From contig MHBU01000023.1 of NCBI GenBank assembly GCA_001803395.1, positions 1-49,730 of the forward strand: 49,730 bases of DNA. Reading direction: 5' to 3'. A program made the translations under genes and the position numbers. The DNA comes from Methylotenera sp. RIFCSPLOWO2_02_FULL_45_14. GTDB lineage: Bacteria > Pseudomonadota > Gammaproteobacteria > Burkholderiales > Methylophilaceae. The notes below the pieces were generated by a model. The model was given only the letters and a program-made list of their open reading frames with translations, searched no databases and had not been told where the DNA came from. Below are positions 43,271 through 49,730 of the stretch, in pieces (the first letter of the stretch is position 1; every line of letters begins with the position of its first letter).

Positions 43271-44695
43271 ATGACTGCATTACGTCCTGTATTGATGATT
43301 ATTGATGATGACCCTTTAATCACCGATACCCTGCATTTTGTGTTGAGTAAGTATTTTGAGGTGTGTGTGGCTGAGTCACATGCGCAGTTAAAAAGCTTGT
43401 TACAACAATTGGATAGCCCACCGGCTTTGGCTTTGGTGGATTTAGGGTTGCCCCCCAACCCGCATACGCCTGAAGAAGGCTTTAAGGTCATTAGCGCCTT
43501 ACTCACGCACTCTCCCACCATCAAAATACACGTGCTTTCTGGACAAAGTGACGATGCTAATGTGAAGCGCGCACTTTCATTAGGCGCGGTTGACTTTATT
43601 GCCAAACCTTGCGATGTCGATAAACTAAAAGACATGCTGTTAAATGCACTTAAAGTGCAAAATGTAGAGCTTAATGAAGTCAAATCAGATCAAGTGCATG
43701 GCGGCTTATTAGGTGAAAGTTTACCTATCCAAGCGTTGCGGATGCAAATTCAACAGTTTGCAGATTCGCCCTTTCCAGTATTGATTGAAGGCGAATCAGG
43801 CAGCGGTAAAGAGCTGGTTGCCAGTAGTTTTCATTATGCAAGCCAACGATTATTGCAGCCTTATTTGTCAATCAATTGCGCGGCGGTTTCTCCATTATTG
43901 GCAGAATCCATCCTGTTTGGGCATGCAAAAGGCGCGTTTACAGGCGCGGTGGCAGCCCATGCCGGCTATTTTGAGGATGCAGGTGAAGGCACGCTATTTT
44001 TGGATGAAATTGGTGAATTGCCTTTGGAGCTTCAAGCCAAGCTGTTGCGCGTGTTAGAAAATGGCGAATATCAACGCATAGGCGAAACACAAACACGCAA
44101 AAGCCGTGCGCGTATTGTGGCGGCCACTAATCGTGATTTACGCGCCGAGGTGCGCGCGGGTAAGTTTAGGTCAGATTTGTACCACCGCTTAAGCGTTTTT
44201 ACTGTACATGTGCCATCGTTGCGCGAGTTGGGCGATGATAAGCATTTGTTGCGTGAGCACTTTATTGATTTTTATTCTAAACAGATTAGTAAAGCACCCT
44301 TTGTGTTGGATGCCGCTGCGCAGGCGCGCTGGCTGGAATATGATTTTCCGGGCAACGTGCGTGAGCTTAGAAACATAGTGATTCGCTTAATCGCTAAATA
44401 CGCGGGTAAAACCATTAAAGAAAAAGAATTGGTTGCCGAGTTTGATTTAACACAACCAGAGGCATCAGGTGACCAATTCAACTTTAATGATGAAGCTGGA
44501 ATGACCGTTCAAGCGCAGCGCCATTTGCAACGTCAAACGAATGTAAGTTTAGATTCTGTGCTTAAAACATGGGAGCGCGCTTACATTGAGGCAGCGATGA
44601 AAATAACTCATGGCAATTTAAGCCAGGCGGCCAAATTGCTCAGTGTGAATCGCACCACATTATATAGTCGCATGAATACTTCAGAAGATAGCTAA
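43271..44695 (+). CDS. Sigma-54-dependent response regulator (PrsR/NtrC type)
   Basis: The 474-aa product has a receiver domain with acidic pocket IIDDDP (11-15), phospho-acceptor Asp57 in ALVDLGLP and Lys in IAKPC. The AAA+ domain has Walker A GESGSGKE, KGAFTGA (the sigma-54 contact) and LFLDEIGELP. A Fis-type helix-turn-helix closes the protein (NLSQAAKLLSVNRTTLYSRM). It resembles the PEP-CTERM/exopolysaccharide regulator PrsR. No histidine kinase is in the window. It is followed at 12 bp by mshM, so it may control the msh genes with RpoN. Confidence 0.88.
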   Translation: MTALRPVLMIIDDDPLITDTLHFVLSKYFEVCVAESHAQLKSLLQQLDSPPALALVDLGLPPNPHTPEEGFKVISALLTHSPTIKIHVLSGQSDDANVKRALSLGAVDFIAKPCDVDKLKDMLLNALKVQNVELNEVKSDQVHGGLLGESLPIQALRMQIQQFADSPFPVLIEGESGSGKELVASSFHYASQRLLQPYLSINCAAVSPLLAESILFGHAKGAFTGAVAAHAGYFEDAGEGTLFLDEIGELPLELQAKLLRVLENGEYQRIGETQTRKSRARIVAATNRDLRAEVRAGKFRSDLYHRLSVFTVHVPSLRELGDDKHLLREHFIDFYSKQISKAPFVLDAAAQARWLEYDFPGNVRELRNIVIRLIAKYAGKTIKEKELVAEFDLTQPEASGDQFNFNDEAGMTVQAQRHLQRQTNVSLDSVLKTWERAYIEAAMKITHGNLSQAAKLLSVNRTTLYSRMNTSEDS

Positions 44696-44707
44696 CAGGA
44701 ACACCCT

Positions 44708-46165
44708 TTGTATTACCCACATTTCGGCTTAAAACAGCCCCCATTCAAAATCACCCCGAACACGGATTTTTTCTTCTCGGGCGGCAATCGTGGCGCGGTG
44801 TTAGATGCCCTAGTGTATGCCATTACCAATGGCGAAGGCATTATCAAAGTGGTGGGTGAAGTGGGCAGCGGCAAAACCATGCTTTGCCGCATGCTGCAAA
44901 TCATACTCCCCGAACAAATTGAAAGCATTTACTTGGCTAACCCAAGTGTTGCACCAGAAGACGTATTACACGCCATAGCCTTTGAGCTACAGCTCAAATT
45001 ACCCAAGAATGCAGATCGCTTGAAAGTCATGCAAGCGCTACAGGCGCATTTATTAAGCCGTCATGCAGAAGGTCGCCAAGTAGTGATATTTGTAGAAGAA
45101 GCGCAAGGCATGCCACTGGCGACTTTAGAAGAAATCAGGTTGCTTTCAAATTTAGAAACCAAGCAAGATAAGTTGCTGCAAATTGTATTATTTGGTCAGC
45201 CAGAACTGGATGACAACTTAAACCAAACGCATATTCGGCAATTGCGTGAACGCATCACGCATAGTTTTCATTTAGGTCCTTTGCAAACCAAGGATATCGG
45301 TGAGTATTTGATCTTTCGCTTACGTGCGGCCGGCTACCATGGGCCGCATTTATTTTCTGAAGCGGCCATCAAAAAGTTATCCGATGCTGCGCAAGGTTTA
45401 GTGCGTCGCGTAAATATACTCGCCGACAAAGCCTTGCTGGCGGCTTTTGCGGAGAATGTGTTTCAAGTAACGCCCAAGCACGTAACAGCAGCGATTCAAG
45501 ATAGTGAATTTGGCGTTAAAGCCAGGCCAGTTAAAAAGTTTTTTGTATGGGCAACACTGTTGCTCATCATGTTAGGTGCGGGGGTTTTAACGGCGCGAAT
45601 GCTCAATGAATGGCCTGGCAATTCATTGGTGACTAATGTTGATCGCAACGCTGAAAATAAGCCAGCTAATGAAGTTGATGCACAGAAACCAGATTTAAGT
45701 GCTGTCAGTTCAGCACCTGTCAAAGAGCCCGCCACCGTTACTTCTCAGCTTGTTATAGCTGAGGTTGAAAGTGCCGTAGATGCAAAGCAGCAATTGGTGA
45801 ATCAGCGTTTAAAAGTGACTCAGCAATTATTAGCAACCGCTCAGCCTGAAACAGTGACTTTGCAGATTCAGTCCGTGCCTGGCAGATTGCCCATGGGAGC
45901 ACAGTTGGCGAGTGGGCAACCCGCAGCAGAGGCGCAGTTAAAAGCGGCACTAGAGAAGCTTAGCCAGCAATTGGAAATAGACAATATTTATCTGTACCGC
46001 ACACATCAAAATGGCGAAATTTATACCGTAATTCTGTATGGCGCATTTGCACAGCGAGCAGAAGCATTGACTGCTCTTAAAGGTCTGCCAGACACCATCA
46101 GAAACAATCATCCTTATTTACGCACTTTTGCAGGCGTTAAAAAAGATATTGCGCAGGAAGAGTAA
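44708..46165 (+). CDS. mshM: MshM/ExeA-like AAA ATPase
   Basis: The 485-aa product starts at TTG (MYYPHFGLKQPPFKITPNTD) with agga upstream. The ATPase domain has VVGEVGSGKTMLCRML (Walker A), VIFVEEAQGMP (Walker B) and RQLRERITHSFHLGPL (sensor). One membrane helix (about 278-298, FFVWATLLLIMLGAGVLTAR) leads to a periplasmic part ending in a SPOR-like region. It is like MSHA MshM or ExeA/GspA, which help the secretin assemble through peptidoglycan. The secretin gene follows. Confidence 0.85.
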   Translation: MYYPHFGLKQPPFKITPNTDFFFSGGNRGAVLDALVYAITNGEGIIKVVGEVGSGKTMLCRMLQIILPEQIESIYLANPSVAPEDVLHAIAFELQLKLPKNADRLKVMQALQAHLLSRHAEGRQVVIFVEEAQGMPLATLEEIRLLSNLETKQDKLLQIVLFGQPELDDNLNQTHIRQLRERITHSFHLGPLQTKDIGEYLIFRLRAAGYHGPHLFSEAAIKKLSDAAQGLVRRVNILADKALLAAFAENVFQVTPKHVTAAIQDSEFGVKARPVKKFFVWATLLLIMLGAGVLTARMLNEWPGNSLVTNVDRNAENKPANEVDAQKPDLSAVSSAPVKEPATVTSQLVIAEVESAVDAKQQLVNQRLKVTQQLLATAQPETVTLQIQSVPGRLPMGAQLASGQPAAEAQLKAALEKLSQQLEIDNIYLYRTHQNGEIYTVILYGAFAQRAEALTALKGLPDTIRNNHPYLRTFAGVKKDIAQEE

Positions 46166-46273
46166 AAAGCCTTGTAACTTATTGTTGCTATTTGTAATTT
46201 TTTGCATATTGTACGGTATTATAGAAAATAAGTAATCCGAAGTGAAAAAGCAATAAATTAGGGGTAATAAGCC

Positions 46274-48136
46274 ATGGCAACCAATAAAAAGATATTATTA
46301 CTGCTGTGCATAATCTTGGCGCTGGGCATGGCATCATGTGCGCATCAATCAAAAGTGCAGCCATCAAAAGGCCATATCGATGGCCAAAATGCACCTAATA
46401 ATCCCGTAGCAAGCAACTCAGCTTCAGATGTAAGCGCAACCGCTACTTCAAGCACTATCCCGAAACCGGTCACTAGCAATACTTATCTACCGCCACCCAA
46501 GCCAAAAGCCAAAGAGCCTGTTTACAGCATTGTGGTGTATGACACGCCAGTAAAAGAGGTGCTGTTTGCCATTGCGCGAGATAGTAAACTGAATGTCGAT
46601 ATTCACCCGTCGATTCAAGGACGTGTAACATTGAATGCTGTGGATCAAACCTTACCTGCGATTTTAGAGCGCCTGTCTAGGCAAGTGGATTTGACTTACA
46701 AGATAGAAAATAACGTACTTGGTATCACACCAGATCAGCCAGTTTTGCGGACTTATAAGGTTGATTACGTTAATATTAACCGTGATACGAAAGGCTTTAT
46801 TGGCGCTGCAGCAGAGATTTCCAGTACGGGTCAGGCAGCAAGTACAGGGGCAGGTGGAAGCACTACCACCACTAGCACTGCAGGTAATGGGGTTAATAAT
46901 AGCTCACGTACATCTGTAACAAGTGAAGCTAAAAACCATTTATGGGAATCGCTTATTCAAAACATTAAAGAGTTGTTAGCAGAAACAGATAAAGAAGTGA
47001 TTGTGACGCGTTTTGGGAGCTTGGGGAGTGCAGATGATAAAACCTCTAAGGACAAAACCACAAACGAAAAATCAAATACTGAAACTGGTAAAGCTGATAA
47101 AGAACTCAGAGATGAACAACGTTCTGAATACAAAACGTTGTTTGCTGCGAAGGTGATTGCCAACCCAGAAACAGGTGTAATCAGCGTTCGCGCTACTAAT
47201 AAACAGCATGAAAAAATCCAGGAATTCTTAAACAAAGTGTTATCAAGCGCAAAAAAACAAGTGCTGATTGAAGCAACGATAGTTGAAGTGCGCCTAAGTG
47301 ATAGTTTTCAGGCAGGAATTGATTGGAGAAGACTGGGGCGAGCAGGAGCTGGAAGCGGATTTACTCTTAGTCAAACATTAAATGCTGATAATTTTACACC
47401 TGGAAATTTGACAACTAGAGGGGATGGCTTGGGTTTGGTTGCAGGATATTTTAATCCTATCAGCCCTCTTGGTGATATAGCTGCATCTATAAATTTACTT
47501 AAGCAGTTTGGCGATACAAAAGTACTTTCAAGTCCTAAACTGATGGTGCTTAACAATCAAACAGCAGTGCTTAAAGTAGTAGATAACTTAGTTTATTTTA
47601 CAGTACAAGCGCAACAAACGCCTGGCACTGTAAGTAGTCAACCATTTACTACAATTACCACGACCCCAAATACAGTGCCTGTGGGCGTAGTGATGAGTGT
47701 AACGCCACAAATAAGCGATTCAAATTTAGTTAATGTGAATGTACGCCCCACGATTTCTAGAGCTGTAGGTAAAGGTGTGCGAGATCCCAATCCTTCGCTA
47801 AACGAGGCAGTTCCAAGTTTTATCCCGCAAATACAAGTGCGTGAAATGGAGTCAATTTTACAAATAAATAGCGGGAGTACAGCCGTACTTGGTGGGTTAA
47901 TGCAAGATGAAATACAGCGCAATTCTGACAAAGTGCCAGGATTGTCCGATGTACCAGGTGTCGGCAAGGTGTTTGCTGGTAAGGACGATGCTAACAGCAA
48001 GACCGAGCTAGTAATTTTCTTGCGCCCAACCGTAATTACTAATGCCAGCCTAGAAAGCGACGAATTGGCATCTTACAAACAATATCTCCCCTCACAGCAG
48101 TTAGAAAAAACACTAGAAGCTGACAATGAGAGGTAA
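46274..48136 (+). CDS. mshL: Secretin MshL (lipoprotein)
   Basis: The 620-aa product starts with a lipoprotein signal (IILALGMASCAHQSK, lipid-anchored Cys22). The secretin N-domain follows (YSIVVYDTPVKEVLFAIARD, LNVDIHPSIQGRVTLNAVDQ), then a polar Ser/Thr/Gly- and Lys/Asp-rich stretch (about 175-285), then the secretin core (LIEATIVEVRLSDSFQAGID, KVLSSPKLMVLNNQTAVLKV, INSGSTAVLGGLMQDE, PGLSDVPGVGKVF). It forms the outer-membrane pore of an MSHA-type pilus. A 108-bp gap before it has a possible promoter (tattat near 46213). Confidence 0.9.
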   Translation: MATNKKILLLLCIILALGMASCAHQSKVQPSKGHIDGQNAPNNPVASNSASDVSATATSSTIPKPVTSNTYLPPPKPKAKEPVYSIVVYDTPVKEVLFAIARDSKLNVDIHPSIQGRVTLNAVDQTLPAILERLSRQVDLTYKIENNVLGITPDQPVLRTYKVDYVNINRDTKGFIGAAAEISSTGQAASTGAGGSTTTTSTAGNGVNNSSRTSVTSEAKNHLWESLIQNIKELLAETDKEVIVTRFGSLGSADDKTSKDKTTNEKSNTETGKADKELRDEQRSEYKTLFAAKVIANPETGVISVRATNKQHEKIQEFLNKVLSSAKKQVLIEATIVEVRLSDSFQAGIDWRRLGRAGAGSGFTLSQTLNADNFTPGNLTTRGDGLGLVAGYFNPISPLGDIAASINLLKQFGDTKVLSSPKLMVLNNQTAVLKVVDNLVYFTVQAQQTPGTVSSQPFTTITTTPNTVPVGVVMSVTPQISDSNLVNVNVRPTISRAVGKGVRDPNPSLNEAVPSFIPQIQVREMESILQINSGSTAVLGGLMQDEIQRNSDKVPGLSDVPGVGKVFAGKDDANSKTELVIFLRPTVITNASLESDELASYKQYLPSQQLEKTLEADNER

Positions 48137-48143
48137 GTGTTAG

Positions 48144-49691
48144 ATGAGTTTGCTGATTAAAGCCTTGGCGAGTGCTGAAAAAGACAAGCAGGTTGAGCTC
48201 AATAAAAAGTCACGCAATGAGCATTCTGTTGATGCCAGTCCCGCTCTTGAATTAGCGTCAGTCGAGGTGAATGCTCAAGTTGAAACAACTCAGCCAGTAG
48301 CCAGTAACGTTACTGAAAAATCTCAAGTAAAATCTGATGAATCTTCTGAGTTAAGCTTGGCGCCTGATGCATTGGCTGATAGCGGTTTATCACTGGCAGA
48401 CGAAGCAGGTTTGAGTGCGCCAATGATGGCTTCTAAAACGAAAGCCAGCACCAATAAAGCTAAAACTAAAGCAGGCGGGTTTACAAGCCAGTCGCAAAGT
48501 ATGGTGGCTGATTCGGTAGCGCCAGCCGCAACTTTAGCCTCGCATGCTGCACCAGTAAATAATAATCAGCAGAAAGTAGCCGCCAGTGTGTTTGTGGCGA
48601 ACCAAGCGGTTAAAACACCAAGTTCAAAATCGACGTTGGTGGCACTGGGCATTGCTGGGGCACTGATGATTTGGCTTGGATTGCAGGGCTATCAGTACAT
48701 TCGCACTTTAACCGTGCCAGAGGTTGTGGTTGTAAACCCTGCACTACCAGCACCTCAAGCGGTGGATATGCCTATCAACGTAAGTTCTGCAGAGTCAGTT
48801 GCGTCAGCAGTAGATCAAGATGGTACGGCAGATAAAAATTTAACCATTGCCACTGTTGAAGCCGCGCAAACGCAGCATCAAAACACACCTCAAGCCGATG
48901 TTGTACGCCCAGTAGAAACAGAAGCTGTATTTTCAGTGAGTGATAATGCGATTGTTGCCATGCGCGCGCGGGCTAAAAAAATACCAAATCAGCAATCAAA
49001 AAACACTGAACGATCTAATAATAACTATGCAAACAATGCAGGTGATGAAGCGCAATTACAGGGTTATTCACAGGGTGGCGCGTCGCGTGCGCCAATGAAA
49101 CTTGTGAGCAGAACGCCTGCTGCGGGCGTTGACCCAATCTTGCTGGCGGCTTATCAGGCGTTTAGCCGGGGTGAGGATGCTAGTGCGCAACAGCAATATC
49201 GGCAGGTGTTGCAGCGCGACGTGCGCAATGTTGACGCTTTATTAGGCATGGCGGCCATCGCGCAACGCCAGGGGCGTGATGCAGACGCCATGGGCTGGTA
49301 CCAAAAAGTGTTGGAAATTGAGCCGAGAAATACCATTGCGCAATCCGCAGTGGTCAGTCTACAAGTAAATACAGATGTTATCGGGTCGGAAAGCCGCATT
49401 AAAAACATGTTGGCGCAGCAGCCGGAATCAGCAAACTTACATGCTGCATTAGGTAATTTGTATGCGGAGCAAAACCAATGGGCATTGGCACAAGCGGCTT
49501 ATTTTAATGCCAGCCGTTTTGCACCAAACAGTGCAGATTATGCGTTTAACCTGGCGATTAGTTTAGATCAACTAGGGAAATCTAACCTTGCTTTAGCGCA
49601 ATACCAGCGTGCGCTGGAGTTGTTGAATAGTTCGGGCGGAGCAAGCCCTGATAGGGCACAGTTAGAGGACAGAATCCGTGCGTTACGATAG
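48144..49691 (+). CDS. mshN: MshN-like TPR protein
   Basis: The 515-aa product starts MSLLIKALASAEKDKQVELN, the usual MshN opening. One membrane helix (about 165-185, STLVALGIAGALMIWLGLQG) separates a disordered cytoplasmic stretch from a periplasmic part. TPR repeats fill the last 170 residues (DPILLAAYQAFSRGEDASAQ, NVDALLGMAAIAQRQGRDAD, NLHAALGNLYAEQNQWALAQ, YAFNLAISLDQLGKSNLALA). It starts 7 bp after mshL. Further msh genes are expected beyond the window. Confidence 0.88.
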   Translation: MSLLIKALASAEKDKQVELNKKSRNEHSVDASPALELASVEVNAQVETTQPVASNVTEKSQVKSDESSELSLAPDALADSGLSLADEAGLSAPMMASKTKASTNKAKTKAGGFTSQSQSMVADSVAPAATLASHAAPVNNNQQKVAASVFVANQAVKTPSSKSTLVALGIAGALMIWLGLQGYQYIRTLTVPEVVVVNPALPAPQAVDMPINVSSAESVASAVDQDGTADKNLTIATVEAAQTQHQNTPQADVVRPVETEAVFSVSDNAIVAMRARAKKIPNQQSKNTERSNNNYANNAGDEAQLQGYSQGGASRAPMKLVSRTPAAGVDPILLAAYQAFSRGEDASAQQQYRQVLQRDVRNVDALLGMAAIAQRQGRDADAMGWYQKVLEIEPRNTIAQSAVVSLQVNTDVIGSESRIKNMLAQQPESANLHAALGNLYAEQNQWALAQAAYFNASRFAPNSADYAFNLAISLDQLGKSNLALAQYQRALELLNSSGGASPDRAQLEDRIRALR

Positions 49692-49701
49692 CCATGTAGG
49701 A

Positions 49702-49716
49702 GCGACGACCCGTCGC
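49702..49716. repeat. Short palindromic intergenic unit
   Basis: gcgacg-acc-cgtcgc, in the context gtaggagcgacgacccgtcgcg, is a common intergenic palindrome of proteobacteria (REP-like). It lies 10 bp after mshN and may end or stabilise its transcript. Confidence 0.5.
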
Positions 49717-49730
49717 GATTTGTGTTGGAG

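Overview
The window looks like the chromosome of a betaproteobacterium, most likely a Methylophilaceae (Methylotenera-like) methylotroph. The reasons are the TIGR02449–zapA–6S RNA arrangement, a YVTN beta-propeller protein of the PQQ/methylotrophy-associated type, the modular B12 salvage operon with BtuM, and MSHA genes. This is judged from gene content; no database search was possible. Base composition is mosaic. Roughly 1.2-4.8 kb and 6.0-11.9 kb are clearly G+C-rich, while almost everything after 12 kb is A+T-richer.

Layout. (1) 0.2-0.5 kb: decayed IS4-type transposase end. (2) 0.8-5.2 kb: a compact operon, pqqA-pqqD-pqqE, a 33-aa membrane peptide, a PuuD/urate-oxidase-N-like membrane protein, a SerC-like aminotransferase and a PyrD-like flavoprotein. 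It is preceded by an FNR-like box and a structured leader. pqqB and pqqC are not present here, and the last two enzymes have lost the substrate residues of their parent families. (3) 5.4-11.9 kb, minus strand: an exported protein, then ubiD, ubiX, a DGC-domain protein, ubiT, ubiV, ubiU and yhcC in one overlapping operon, i.e. O2-independent ubiquinone synthesis. Another FNR-like box lies upstream. (4) 12.5-22.4 kb: a ZnuD-like TonB receptor with a small exported partner, a hairpin-rich repeat, then housekeeping genes (dgkA, yggX, phoU, rpiA, ilvA, a beta-propeller protein, EVE, DUF2237, 6S RNA, zapA, TIGR02449). (5) 22.4-35.7 kb: a cobalamin riboswitch followed by B12 uptake and late-pathway genes (btuB, btuM, cobO, cbiA, bluB, btuF-like, cobU, cobQ, cbiB, cobC/D, ribazole phosphatase, cobS, cobT). 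(6) 35.8-42.5 kb: tRNA-Phe, rhodanese, tusA, valS, a rearranged photolyase-like protein, nfeD and an SPFH protein. (7) 42.5-43.3 kb: a repeat-rich spacer. (8) 43.3-49.7 kb: a sigma-54 response regulator followed by mshM, mshL and mshN.

How it works together. The B12 block covers every step from cobyrinate to cobalamin but has no corrin-ring genes, so it reads as uptake plus salvage. The ubi block makes ubiquinone without oxygen. The most interesting part is the pqq-type operon. PqqA, PqqD and PqqE form the crosslinked Glu-Tyr precursor, but the two oxygen-dependent steps of PQQ synthesis (PqqB, PqqC) are missing. In their place are a quinone-type flavoprotein, a PLP enzyme and membrane proteins, under a putative FNR site and next to an oxygen-independent quinone pathway. 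My leading hypothesis is an anaerobic route to PQQ or to a different PqqA-derived redox cofactor. This is inference from gene content and altered active-site residues.
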